From NCBI GenBank assembly GCA_963854735.1, contig OY978108.1:620001-684000 (forward strand): a DNA stretch of 64,000 nucleotides. The letters are read 5' to 3'. Positions 34,305 through 46,346 of the stretch are shown here, one piece after another (within the stretch, counting starts at the first letter, position 1; each line of letters opens with the position of its first letter). A program made the translations under genes and the position numbers. Below the pieces are notes generated by a model, which did not search any database, was not told where the DNA came from, and saw only the letters and a program-made list of their open reading frames with translations. The stretch comes from Marvania coccoides (Eukaryota; Chlorophyta; Trebouxiophyceae; Chlorellales; Chlorellaceae).

Positions 34305-36378
34305 ATGGCTCAGTCTAGCCACCCTCTCAGCGCCGAGAAGGTGAAAATCAGCGTGCTTGGAGGTGGTAAGAGAAGGGTTTCGCATTACCATTATGTAGGG
34401 GTGGGCTTGCGACTTTTTCTGGCGGCAGCGGGATGGCATGATTAATGTTAGCAACACATAATAATTCCCCCTCTTTTTTCTTAAAACGATGATAACCCCG
34501 ACGTTGACAGGTGCATGGGGAACGAGCCTGGGGCTGCACTGCGCGCGCAAGGGGCATGAAGTTCTGGTTTGGGCTCGGGAGCAGGAAGTGGCCGACGGCA
34601 TCAACAACGAGCACGAGAACACCACTTTCTTCAAGGTTTGTATATGCTATTTCAATTAAGGTTGTCAAATGCGGCGCAGCTTTGTAATAATATTCTTATT
34701 TTCGTTTTTAACGAACTCGCGCGTTGTCCTATTGCAGGGCTACAAGCTTCCCGAAAACATGAAAGCCAGTACGGATCTGAAGGAGGTATACTAATACAGA
34801 GTTTTTCCCCTCAGAATTCGCTGCCTGAAAGTTTGTTCTTCTAAAGAGTAGCGGGTAATTGATTTTGAACGCAGGTAGCGTCGTACGGTGAAGTTCTGCT
34901 CATGGTCATTCCGACACCTTTCGTGGAGAGGGTAATGGAAGGGCTGGTCGATGTTATCACCGAGGAACAGGTAAATTGTTATGAAGGTGGAAATCATTGT
35001 TGGGAGCTGCTTCCTGCGGGACGGTAGAAAGCGCTCATGAATCAGGTTTTTTCATTCGATTCATTCGTTCGCGTATAAACAATACGTGTTTGTTTTTATG
35101 CAGATCATCTGCAGCTGCACAAAGGGCATTCTGAACGAGGTGAGCATTGCGCATTTTATGTTGTTCTATCTACTCTCTTATATTTTGAGTATATGCACGC
35201 AATATTCGATTCCATCTTTCTTTGCCCATTGAAGACTTTGGAGACGCCCGATGACATCCTGAAGCGCGTCCTTCCTGCGCGCCTGCATTCAAGGTTGGTT
35301 GACCTTACTACCCCCAGTTCATTGTGTCAATAGTCTCCTTACGATTCGTATCGATCGATTCCTGCAGGCTTGCTTTCCTCAGCGGCCCCTCTTTCGCTGC
35401 CGAGGTATGTAGAGCTTCTAACTTACTATGTTCGTTACAAATGCCAATTACTTGTGCTCGTTCGATCGTTCTTCTTAGGTCGCTAAAGAGCACCCAACCG
35501 CTGTGACAATCGCCAGCGAGAATGAGGCGGTAGCCATCAGGGTTCAGGAGCTGCTCTCCACCCCCAGGTTCGTAAATTACTTGCTGGGGAAGGATGTGCC
35601 TCCCGAGGAGGTTGTTTTTCTCTGGCTATTCACGACAGGCACAAGAAATGACATTATTATCTGAATTAACTCTTTAATATCTGTCCATTAATCCTTCCTT
35701 CAGGTTCCGTTGCTACACCACGCACGATGTGAAAGGTGTTGAGCTGGGAGGAGCTTTGAAGAACGTGCTGGCCATCGCTTGCGGCATTTCAGACGGGCTT
35801 GGCTTCGGCTCCAATGCGCGCGCAGCTCTGATCACAAGGGGTCTGGACGAGCTGTGCCGGTTGGCAGGTACCGTGATCGCCTATAATTTCTGACAATCTT
35901 CCGCATAGTAATACTAAATCGGTTCTCTTGCTTTATGCAGTTCGGTGCGGAGCCAGTCCCTTCACGTTGTCCGGTCTCTCGGGAGTGGGCGACTTGATTT
36001 TGACATGCACGGGAGACCTTTCTAGGAACCGCACTGTTGGGATTCGGCTTGGCAAAGGCGAGAGCCTCGATGAAGTCATGAAGAGCATGTCCGCTGTGGC
36101 TGAAGGCGTCCTCACTTCGCGGAGTGCGTTCCACCTCGCTGAGAAAGAGGGAGTCGATTGCCCGGTTATTGCGGGAATTTACAGGGTAAGTAGATCAATA
36201 GCATACGAAATAGAAATATATAGCAGCGTTTTATCTACTGGCTTGCGATTTGCACATGCAGGTAATTCATGAAGGCGCAGATCCGTTGGTGGTGGTCACA
36301 GAGAACATGAGCCGGCCTCTGAAGCCGGAGGTCAATTACCTTGTTGCCGAGGCGGTTCAGCATGGTGGTCCGGTTTGA
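34305..36378 (+). CDS. NAD-dependent glycerol-3-phosphate dehydrogenase
   Basis: Eleven coding exons (34305-34365, 34511-34635, 34738-34785, 34875-34970, 35104-35139, 35235-35293, 35368-35404, 35479-35567, 35704-35867, 35941-36185, 36262-36378) encode 358 residues, the usual length for bacterial-type GpsA. The enzyme interconverts dihydroxyacetone phosphate and glycerol-3-phosphate. The Rossmann motif is VLGGGAWGTSL. Other family blocks are [37 protein letters not shown] with the catalytic Lys, and [14 protein letters not shown]. There is no evident transit peptide, so it may be cytosolic. Several exons are very short (36, 37, 48 nt); this is the most intron-rich gene in the window relative to size. 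Confidence 0.96.
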
Positions 36379-38778
36379 TGTCCCGCCGAATGCGTTGTTT
36401 GTTAATATTGTGAATAAAGATCAATAATTTCTTTTTGTTGAATAAAACTTTTTTTTGAGAACCATATAGCATGAGAATGTTCTTAGTTGGTCTGTCACCC
36501 TCATCCGAATATTGTCCTTAGCATGTTCAAACGCTGGCCAGAAACTCTGGGCATTCAGTTTTCCCTTGAAGGAGGGCCCTTCCCTTGAAGGATTGGCACG
36601 GCCATTGGCACGGCTTCTCCGATAAAATTAAGCAACTATTGTCTCCACAGTCTTAAAAAATAAATTGAGTGAATTGTGCATATCTGAGCTCTACTACTAA
36701 AAAGGAGGAAAAATAATAATAATGACGATTTTTCATATGCCATATCTCTGTGAATGAAGCTCCAATAGGAAGGTATGAAAGGAGGGAAGGGGGAGTCCAT
36801 GCCATGAGAGCAAATGAGAAGATAAAAATATCATTATTTCAGCCAGACATATTGGACATTTATAGTAATAATGAACCTCGGTTGCAATCCCAGGTGCTTT
36901 ATACAATGTTAAAGTAATGAACCTATCGCCCTTGATTTCCCTCCCATGCTGTCTGCAGACTTTCGTCAACTGCAATCGGACTGCGACTCGCATATATTCA
37001 TTCACAGATCGATGTGTTGACACTTAATACTATTTCGCAGGGCCGAATTATAAATTATCTCTGCGACTATTTGGTTAACAAAAAGGATAAAGAGTATGAA
37101 ATAAATGTGCAAATCAAACGCCGAGCGTATTCAGAATATAATTTAGCGATCAAGAATTACGGGAGGCCCATTACTTTAGGACAAGTATTAAAATTTTCAC
37201 CCTGAGAATTAAAAAGCCAGGGTCTGGCGTTTCTCGTAGCATGAAGAAACTAGAACTGGCCAGTAATTGAAAGAGAGAAAAGAAAATACGTAGTGTTTTT
37301 CCCGAATTATTTCCTCTTTACATAATTAGTCGTAATTAGAAGTGCATTGGGACGGGGGGAAGGAGACAATAATTATACCAGGCCCGGCCAGGGCAACTAT
37401 TAAAATCCTCAAGCACACCACCTACAACAAGAACAAGAACAAATATTTCAAGACTTTAAGAATTTAAATCTCTCTACTTTACTCTAGAATAATTCATTTT
37501 CAAGGCGATAACGCAGTTTCTTTATAACTGTTAATTAAAAAGATGTGAAATTTGATTTTAGTTTGCTTTCCCAGGCTCGACGAGCACATACCTACACTTC
37601 GCGGTTGCAGAGTTGCATGAAATATAAATGTTAGCCGTGTTGCACCAGATACCTTTCAAATCGTGCTCCACGCGACGGGCATATGAATCCACGCGACGTA
37701 GAAACTGTGACGCAGGAACAAAATGAATTGCCGATATCATCCTTGCATTTCATGTTAATTTTTTCTATGCCCGATCGATACATGTATCTCCGAGCACATA
37801 CCAAAAGCATACAAAATAAAACAAAAACATATTCGAGTGTTTAAACTCCGCACAGAGACGGCAACAAAGGCCACACAGCAGAGAGGCAGACTGGGTCCTA
37901 ACAATTAAGCCAGGAGCCTGCCGCCGCATGGAATGGCTTTAATTAGATCCCCAAACTCTCGCATTGTACAGCTGTCCTACCGGTCCCTAGCATTAAAAAC
38001 ACCTCATTATAGCAGCCCCCACTATACATGAGCAGAAAATCTGGTAGGGTCAATATCCCGTTTGTAGGATAGCGAGATTTTGCGGCAATATGCCCTTAGA
38101 CGGAGCCTAACGATCCTAATGCAGAACTTAATCTATATCTATCCAAGCCCCGTGTATATTGCCCCACCGAAGTAAAGGAATGGATATTTACAATACTCTC
38201 AGAGTAATCTTCGTTTGTGGCTAGCCCATGCACAGTTTTATATTTAAAAATTGTACGTGACAAAATCCATCCAGAAGATTGTGCCGAATTTGCAGATGTA
38301 TTATTTGAACTCTGACTGTGTGAAATGATGTATCAAATAAAAAAGTAAAATAATTAGTAAATTTCCAAATCACTCATTATTACTTCCTGCAAGATCATCG
38401 TCGATCGATCTCTGTAGAATTGCAAAGTAGCTAAATATCGAATGGTATCAGATCAATCAAAGCTAATGATGCCCTGACCGCTGCCTAGTTTTTGGTGTGC
38501 TGCGCCTCTTGGTACAGTGTAAAATGGTTTTAATTAAAAAATAATTGTGTCCTACATCAAATTATTCTATGAAAATTTGAAAAATTTGTTTCTAAATTTG
38601 AATTGATTTTTCTATTATCCGCCGGTAGACGGAAAACGTTCAAAGAACGTTTCATTAGAAGAACCAGAACAAACTCATTCTTCAGATGTATTTCTTTTGC
38701 GTGGGGTGGGGGTGTGGGTGGGTTAGTGGGTGGGTGGGTGTGGGGGGGGGGGGGGGGGGGGGGCATTAAATAAAAAAT
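36379..38778. other. 2.4 kb gene-free region
   Basis: The largest gap in the window. It is AT-rich, with scattered moderate-GC patches (for example 37860-38060) but no frame above about 65 codons with domain content. I saw no tRNA, snRNA or transposon ends. It ends in the G-rich tract at 38701-38763. It separates the GPDH stop from the PAA stop. Confidence 0.6.
38701..38763. repeat. G-rich tract ending in a 22-G run
   Basis: Imperfect gtggg repeats lead into 22 consecutive G (38742-38763), just past the PAA stop codon on the other strand. Potential G-quadruplex, and a likely site of assembly length error. Confidence 0.9.
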
Positions 38779-41700
38779 TCATTTCAGAGATGATGTCGGA
38801 GAAGGTGGCTGTCGCAGCAAAAGGCTGTTGGTCACGACGATGATGCTGCTGCAGGCCATCATCCCAGCTGCCACGGTCGGGCTTAGCGCAATCCCGTACT
38901 CAGGCAATAAAATGCCTGCAGCAACAGGGATGCCGAGAACGTTGTAGATCACAGCAAGCCCCAAGTTCTGCTTGATCTTGCTCAGAGTTGCTTGGCCGAG
39001 CTTCACCGCCTCAACCACCTGGCCCAGGCGATCTCCCATCAGCACAACATCTGCAGCAGCCCCTGCAGCATCAGTGCCATCACCCATCGCGACACCTACG
39101 TCGGCAGCGCTCAGTGCGATCGCATCGTTAACTCCATCACCGATCATCGCCACGCAGGCCCCGTTCTTTCGCAACTCGGACACGAACGCAGCCTTGCCTT
39201 CCGGCTTCACGCCACCGAAAACGTTCGAGAGGGGAATGCCAGCTTCAGCTGCAGCAGCCTTCGCCACTATCTCGTCGTCCCCAGACAGCACCATCACGTG
39301 CATGCCAGATCCGGTCAAATCTGCCACAACCTCCTGAGCATCAGCACGCAGGGTGTCGCTGAACTCTAGCATCCCTACGATGCCCTGCGATGCTAGGCCC
39401 AGCCAAACAGTTGTGCCCGAGGTTCTTTTGGCGGTAGATGACATCGGTAGGGCAGCCCCTTCGCCTAGCTTCGTTTCGACCCACGATCGTCGCCCGAGGA
39501 AGACTTGAGAGCCGTCCACGAAGCCCGAAACGCCCTCGCCAGGCTCAGTGAAGGACTGGAGAGCAGCAGGAATCTTGATGCCTGCGAAAAAAATTAAGTA
39601 AAACTATTTTCATTATTATTCAATATTGCGGTTTCTACTCGAAAGGACACCGAAATCACTTGCCTTCGGCAGCAGCAGCTTCTTTCACTGCCAGAGCGAG
39701 GGGGTGGGTTGTCAGATTCTCGATGGCAGCAGCGAGCAGCAAGACATCAGCCCTGCTGTACCCCAGGAAAGTATCGACATTCCTCAAGCGGAGCTTGCCT
39801 TCTGTCAGCGTGCCAGTTTTGTCGAGCACGATTGTGTCCACCTTGGCTAACCGCTCCAAAATATCACCACCCCTGATAAGCAAGCCTCGCCGCGCTCCTA
39901 CAAGGATGGAAAATGAGATTAAGAAAAACTAAGATAAGAGATAATCGACATTATTATTATTATTAATAATAAGAAATATGGCATGGCATTCAAGGATGCA
40001 AGTTTATTTTAAATTAATCAACCTGCTGATGAAGCGACGAGAACAGCGGTTGGAGTGGCTAATCCCAGTGCGCATGGGCAGGCTACGACAAGAACATCGA
40101 TAGCCAGCTTCACGCTGAGCAACAGCGGCGCGGTTGGTCCAACTACTTCCACTACGTCCAGCGCCTGGGGGAACAGGTCGCTTCCTGCGAATTATTGCTC
40201 AGAAAAGAAATTGTAATACTGATGAAAGATTATGATGGAGAGTGTTGACGCTGATTAATAATAGAAAACCTTGCCCAGGTATTGGTGCTATGATTTTCTT
40301 CAACCTGCTCACCAAATGAGTACCAGAAGGCAAACGTTGCTGCTGATGCGCTCATCACGCCGTAGCAGAACCAGCCCGCCACGGTGTCTGCCAGGCGCTG
40401 CACAGGCGCCTCCCGTGACTGGGCGTCAGTGACCAACCTGATCAAAATACGAAAAATGGCACTAACATAAATTTTAGCTCGATTTAAACACGAAATTTGA
40501 TTGAATTTCGCCACTACCTTCCAATTCCGGCAAGGGTCGACGAAGAACCAGTCGAGGTTGCCCGTACAGTGATCGGTGCTTCGTAGGCCACGGTGCCCCC
40601 CGTCACAGCATCTTCAGGCTCTTTTACAATCAGCCTGCGCATGATTGGGTGATTAATGTCAGCTTTATAAAATAAACTAGATGTAAAACGCAGTTTACTT
40701 CTCCGATGGCTTATTTTCTCACCTTGACTCTCCGGTAAGCATGGACTCATCCACGCAGCACTTTCCATCGAGAACCACCCCATCCACGGGAATTCGCTCT
40801 CCCGGGAGAACACAAATGACGTCTCCTGTCTGCACGCTCGTCGTAGGCACCATCATGGTCTCCACAGGGCCTGGGGCAGCGTTGGCACCAGGTTTGGCTC
40901 CGGCATCCAGCAGCAGACGTGTGGTGCCAGGGATGAGCTGAGCCAAGGCAGCGAGGTCCACTGCAAATAAGAAAATAGTCACTTATGATAGATTAGTAAA
41001 ATTGCCACATGTAAAGGTTTATCATTTGAAAGCAGAAAAATGGTTCTAAAACTGAACCAGCAACACACATGATGCCCTGGCGCGAGCCCTGGCCTCCAGC
41101 GAGCGACCCAGAAGGACGAAGGCCAGCAGCATGACCGGCTCTTCCAGGAAGGATGGGTCGATGGTGAGCCCAGGCACTGTGGCTGACAGCAATCCAGCGG
41201 TGAACGACGTGGTGGCTCCGAGAGCAATCAGGGAGTTCATGTTGGGCGCACCCCTGCAGCAATTTCGAGTATTAGTTTATTTAACAATATTTACATCATA
41301 CAAAAAGGTTTAAAAATTTGTAAGATAAGGCTGCCTGATTAAATTGCCATCATAGAAACGGAAACGGTTCAGAAATGACAAATAGGGTCATCAAATTGCC
41401 GAAATACCTGAACAGGGAGATCGCTCCATCTGCCAACAGCTGCCTGCCAGGCCCCAGAATCGCTGCCGCCCCAATGACACCGCCTGCGACGGGGTTTCCC
41501 AGCACGTTCATGAACCCAGAGTGAGCGTACTCGTGCAGGCCCAGCGCGTGCAAAAAGTGACCCAGGTGGTGGCCGTAGCAAGCCAGCGCCAGCGTCCAAG
41601 CCAAGGCCAGATTTTGATTTCTGAACAACAGTAGGGAAAAACAGTGAATTGGCCATTCGATCAAATTGGCCCAGCAAAAAAAAATACATGCCGAAAAATG

Positions 41701-42340
41701 TGCTGACAGAAAATCAAGGTGTGGCTCACGTCTCTTTGAGCTCCTGGGCTTTGCGCTCATTGACAGTGGCCGCGGCATTGGAAAGGCCGTCGTCCTCCGG
41801 TTGCCGCAGCTTGGCAGGGAAGCCCTTGCCCCCCAGCACGCCCGCTGCTGCCTCTGCCGCCTCTTCTGGCGAATCAGAGACCACCTGGATGACCGCAGTC
41901 TCGGTGAGAAGGTTGACAGCGGCACCAACCACCTGCGGCTGCTGTAGCAGCATGCGTTTCACGGCTGCGCTGCACCCTCCGCACTTCATGTTGCTCACAG
42001 TGAGGACCATCGTGGTCGAAGAAGAACCGCCCTCCTCTGCAGCTGGCGCAGCAGCTTCGCCAGCAGCTGTCAAGGGATCAGGAGAGGCGACTGCGTAGTG
42101 CCGCGTGAACAGCCGGTGAGCGGTGTCGAGCTGGCCAAGGCGGGGAGACTTGAAGGTGCATGAAGACGGAAAGGGCCAGGCGTCCCTGGAGCTTCCGGAA
42201 AGCGTCCCAAGGACTGGCGCGCAACGTGTGGGGAGCCTGAATGAACGGCTGCGGGCTGCAAAGGCAGCCTGAGAAGAAGAGCTGCCCAAAGATTTTTGCA
42301 TAGCTACCAAGTTTTTATAAAAATTGGGGCCAAGCCGCAT
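38779..42340 (-). CDS. Plastid Cu-transporting P1B-ATPase (PAA1/PAA2-like)
   Basis: Nine coding exons (42340-41730, 41620-41408, 41253-41069, 40960-40723, 40634-40518, 40437-40313, 40184-40023, 39897-39664, 39581-38779, minus) encode 895 residues. In plants PAA1/HMA6 and PAA2/HMA8 carry Cu+ across the chloroplast envelope and thylakoid to supply plastocyanin. A Ser/Arg-rich transit region of about 100 residues precedes an HMA domain (NMKCGGC, C120/C123). Also visible are TGES (412-415), the CPC channel motif (532-534), DKTGT (phosphorylated D576) and GDGVND (776-781). The usual SEHP in the N-domain reads TTHP. The last intron needs a GC donor (gaag|gcaagt), since GT choices break the frame. 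Confidence 0.94.
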
Positions 42341-42584
42341 ACTAGCGCGCCATGCCTAGATCGACTGGGTGTCAGAAATGTCGAGACAGTAAAAATTATG
42401 CGATTTGTGAGATCGACGAAAATTTGGCCGAAATATCCATTTCTCGCGCGCCATTTCTGGCTTGCTCATTTCTAACAGTTACTTCATTTTTAAGTATTAA
42501 ATCTATAATTGGTTGTTCACGACGAGTGCAAGAGCTGGAAGCGCCGCAAAGAGAGAAAAATAACATTATTTGGCATCACCCAAA
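42341..42584. promoter_or_regulatory. Divergent spacer: PAA / mS38
   Basis: A 244 bp AT-rich region between outward-facing start codons. It probably carries both promoters; no defined motif was seen. Confidence 0.4.
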
Positions 42585-43157
42585 ATGCAGGGTGTAAGGA
42601 CACTTTTAAGACGCACAGGGCAAACCGATGTGGTCCCAGCGATCTACGAGACCATTATGGCATTAAACGATCGCGCTGCGGCAAGGGGCGGTCGGCTCTT
42701 TCATTCGATGGAAAAATTGGCAGTGGTCGAAGGTGAGAAGCAGGCTGGATTCTCGGACACGCAACCTTCGGTTATACTCAAATTCTGACGATGAGTCGCC
42801 CCTCATTTTCAACTTGCAGCTCCGAGTGCGACGCCCCATGGGTTGCAAGCGGTCGCCCTTGCGCGGCTTCTTCAACAGGCATCTTCCCTTCAGCAGCATT
42901 TGATCGAGAGGAGGAACGCGACAGCAGTAATGGAGGCCGCAGCTGGCCAAACATGGCAGCCCAAGCCCCATTCTTTCGCATCCTTAGCGGTGCCGCAGCG
43001 CGTTGAACCATTTTTTGAAGAGCAGCGCAGTTATGTTGAAGAGAAGGAGAGCGGCGCGCCTGGGTGGCAGGCAGATTCCGTGCGGCGGAAACGAAAGCGC
43101 AAAATGAACAAGCACAAGCATTCCAAGCGGAGGAAACTTAACCGCCACCGCCGATAA
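42585..43157 (+). CDS. Mitochondrial ribosomal protein mS38 (AURKAIP1/COX24)
   Basis: Two coding exons (42585-42732, 42820-43157; phase-1 join) encode 161 residues. The C-terminus is the signature: DSVRRKRKRKMNKHKHSKRR, matching the short KMNKHK-type basic tail of yeast Cox24 and human AURKAIP1. That tail is a small-subunit mitoribosome protein (mS38) contacting rRNA at the decoding region. The N-terminal portion is Arg/Ala-rich and fits a mitochondrial presequence. The rest is poorly conserved, as in the family. TGTAA at 43202-43206 is a candidate poly(A) signal. The gene ends only 69 bp from the convergent UMP1/POMP stop. Confidence 0.88.
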
Positions 43158-43226
43158 TTGAAGAAATAAAAATCATTATTACAAGGCTATGTAGTCATAC
43201 ATGTAAAATGCGCAGCTTTTCCGCCA

Positions 43227-43875
43227 TTATTTAGTCATACCCAGCTTCTTTTCCATGACGGTGTGCATCTCTGGCGGCGCCATCTCTGAGTTTTCAGGCA
43301 GGTTGAGGTAGGAGCCGAACGAAAAGTCGTCCAGGTTGCCTGTGAGGGAGTCCAGGCCCAGCTTGGAAGACGGAAGACCAGGGAGCCGCTCAACCCTGTA
43401 GAAATTTGAATAACGGAGGGTTTGAACATTTTGAATAAAGAAAAAGAGATGAGAGTGCCAAAAATTGAGACTTGCGGTGTGCTTCGTCGCATTCAGCCTC
43501 GGAATCTATGCAGCAAGGTTCGTAAAAATAATATCTGTCCACAGCCGCCAACCGCACCTGTCCAAAAGCTGCCTCTCGATTTGCAAGCGGGCTGTGAAGG
43601 CTCCGCCATAGACGTTTTGCAGCATCTCCATTTTCGCCGCCTGGTTGGACTTCATGGAGTCCTGAATCACCTCCACCGGGTGGCTGGCCTGCGCACCGTC
43701 TTTCAAAGTGATGAGTCCGTCTTTCAGCGGCTCCCGCGGGTTTGTGAGGAAGGGGAGGCTCGGAGTTTCCTGGTGTGATCAGAAGGAGAAAAAGGTGTTA
43801 AATATGGGCCAGGTAAGGCGAGTGAGCAAAAGCGCAAGGCAAGAGGTAGCTTCGTATCCATTGGACACGCACCAT
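43227..43875 (-). CDS. UMP1: Proteasome maturation factor UMP1/POMP
   Basis: Coding exons 43875-43873, 43769-43558 and 43395-43227 (minus) encode 127 residues, close to the usual POMP length. POMP/Ump1 chaperones 20S proteasome assembly and is degraded as the first substrate. Conserved blocks are SMKSNQAAKMEMLQNVYGGAF, then ERQLLDRVERLPGLPSSKLG, then LTGNLDDFSFGSYLNLPE and a C-terminal MEKKLGM. The initiation codon appears to be the last three bases of exon 1 (aatg|gtgcgt). The next exon starts E-T-P in frame, and I found no other in-frame ATG giving a full-length protein. Confidence 0.9.
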
Positions 43876-44224
43876 TGTAGAGATATGCTTCGCAGCAGTC
43901 AAAAGGCAATTTTAGTTTGATCAAGCCTTGCAAAATGAGGGTATGCGCGAGGCAAGCAGTTGTGCTATGGATTGGGAAAGGTTTTTAGAGTTAGATACTA
44001 TTATATTGTGGCGGAACGAGCTGAACGCTGCAGGAAAGGCTCTTGTTTTTTTTTCTTCGAGCGGAAAGCTGAAATCTCTGGATGTAAATGCATATGAATT
44101 TGAATTTTTAATACCTAAAATTTGCATCAGGCTCGGTTTGAACGCATCGACAGGGGCGGAGTAACTTCTCGACGATACACAAGAAAAAATAAAAAATAAA
44201 AAAATTGCTGCCCTCTTCAACACC
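43876..44224. promoter_or_regulatory. Divergent spacer: UMP1 / PRP4
   Basis: A 349 bp region between two outward-facing genes. It also contains the 5' UTR of UMP1. A small open frame on each strand here looks like chance. Confidence 0.4.
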
Positions 44225-46210
44225 ATGGAACCAATGGACGAGGACGCTGCCCCTAGCGGAGAAGGCGACATTCGATATGGCGAGATCAACCCCTTGAACA
44301 CCAGCGAGATGGTGCAGGCTGGGATTCAGGCCGGCAACATTTTCCGAGCGTCGGCGGCTGAGGCAGAGGTCTTAGATCTCCCAGAGGCAAGAATTTGGAG
44401 GGCTTTTTGGTGCGTTTTTTAGTACCATGAATTTACTTTCCTCCTTTTTGTCGCAGGCCAGCAAGCAGCATCGTGAAAAGGACATGGCCAAGGTGGAGGA
44501 GCTGGAGCTGCGACGCACGATGAAGAATTTGGTGGTTCCTGTCATCGACACTGAGGTTCGAGCTCTGCTGAGGCAGCTGAGAGAGCCCATTACTTTGTTT
44601 GGAGAGGATAAGGTGAGAATTCCGATAACAATAGCAGCGCTGCATTTGCTCCAGGAGTTTTTGAGAGTAGCATCGAGTATTCTTCTATTCGATGATGGTT
44701 GCAGTTGGAGCGAAGAGAACGCCTGCGCAAGATTTTGGCCACCATGTCTGAGGACCAAGCCCAAGCTTTTGGTAAGGAGAAAATGGGGTGTTGGGTGTTG
44801 TTATCTCTACGAAATGAATATGCGGGTTGAAATCAATGTAATGCTCATGATGTGCTTTCTCCCCCACCCATGCAGCTGAAGCTCAGCTCCCGGAAGCCAT
44901 GGTGACGATGGTAGCTCCCAAAGAGTTGTTTTATACCGAGGGCTCTGAAGAGCTCAAGGCTGCCAGGATTGAGGTACGGACTCCCGCTGTTTAAAAATAT
45001 AATAAAATAAATGCACGCTTCTTTCTGTCTATGTTTCAAACATATTCTCTATTTCGACCTGCTTCAGATTGCACAGTGGTCGTTGCAGCGTGCCAGCGCC
45101 AGAATAGGAGCGCAGAAGCAACGCCACGAAGCAGCAGACGTGGAGGAGGACAAACAAGCAGCAACGCGACTAGGTGAGCTTTTCGTTTTCCACCCTGGCA
45201 TAGCTATATCGCATTTTTTTTTCTCACGGCTTTCATTCAATTTTCTTCCCGTTCATAAAATTATGTTTCTTGCAGAAGAGCGGCTGCAGTCTGTGGCAAA
45301 TTCCACTTCAGAGGTGGCCGACGAGCGACCAGTGGTGGGCTGCCATTTCTCCAGCGATGGCGCCTTGCTGGCAACTGGGGCATGGAGCGGCACTGTCAAG
45401 GTGTGGAACATGCCTGCATGCACCCCCAGATCCAGCTTCACTGCCCATGGGGATCGAATCACAGGTGTAGCATGGCACCCCGCTGCCGGAGCTGCCACCG
45501 CCATGGAAGGCGGAGTGGCGCTGGCCACAGGGTCCACAGATCGCACCGCGCGGCTGTGGTCTTGCGACGGCAAGCTGCTGCGCTCTTTGGAGGGTCACTC
45601 GGATCGGTTGGGGCGCATCAGTTTCCACCCCATGGGGCGGCATCTAGGGACCGCAAGCTTTGACCTGACATGGCGGATGTGGGACGTGGAGACAGGGGCG
45701 TGTTTGCTGGAGCAAGAGGGCCACAGCAGGGCGGTTTACTCTGTCTCATTCCAGTGCGACGGTGCCTTGGCGGTGTCAGGTGGCATGGACGCGTATGGGC
45801 GCGTTTGGGATGTGCGAACCGGCCGCAGCATCATGCTGCTGGAAGGCCACGTCAAGGGGGTGCTAGCCGTGGATTTCAGTCCCAATGGGTATCTTGTGGC
45901 AACGGGGAGTGAAGACCACACGTGCCGGGTGTTTGACCTGCGGAAAAGGGGGACGCTGGTGGTGCTGCCTGGCCACAACTCGCTGGTTTCACAGGTCAGA
46001 TTTGAGCCTGGCGCAGGGCGGTATCTGCTGACCAGCGGGTATGACAACGTCAGCAAGCTGTGGTGTAGCAAAAAGTTCAAGCTGACGAAGACGCTGGCGG
46101 GGCATGAGGGCAAGGTGATGGGCAGCGACATCAGCCCTGTTTCTGCAGATGATGGGCTGGTACTGGCCAGTGTGGGGTATGACAGGACACTGAAGCTGTG
46201 GCAGCCCTAA
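44225..46210 (+). CDS. PRP4: U4/U6 snRNP protein PRP4 (PRPF4)
   Basis: Six coding exons (44225-44386, 44457-44612, 44705-44771, 44876-44973, 45068-45173, 45276-46210) encode 507 residues, near human PRPF4. The splicing factor motif (SFM) has VVPVIDTEVRALLRQLREPITLFGED and LERRERLRKIL. Seven WD40 blades follow (for example GHSRAVYSVSFQCDGALAVSG and HTCRVFDLRKRG), ending YDRTLKLWQP. PRP4 belongs to the U4/U6.U5 tri-snRNP. Intron 1 fits only a GC donor (ccagag|gcaaga) in phase 0, because the nearby GT candidates shift the frame. TGTAA at 46236-46240 is a candidate poly(A) signal. Confidence 0.95.
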
Positions 46211-46346
46211 AATGAAACTGTCCAGACCATGCATTTGTAATGTGACTTCGAAAACTCAAATTCAATCAATTTGGTCAGTGTCTCTCGTAAAATAATAATT
46301 GAATTGTAAAGAAAAGATTCGCTCGCCCAAGCCTCGACTTGCGACC

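Noticed and set aside
36379..38778. tRNA, snRNA or transposon in the large gap
   Set aside because: Searched by eye for tRNA T-loop motifs, U6-like sequence and terminal inverted repeats; none was convincing.
43928..44301. Small open frames on both strands between UMP1 and PRP4
   Set aside because: They overlap each other on opposite strands in a promoter-sized spacer and have no recognisable domain.
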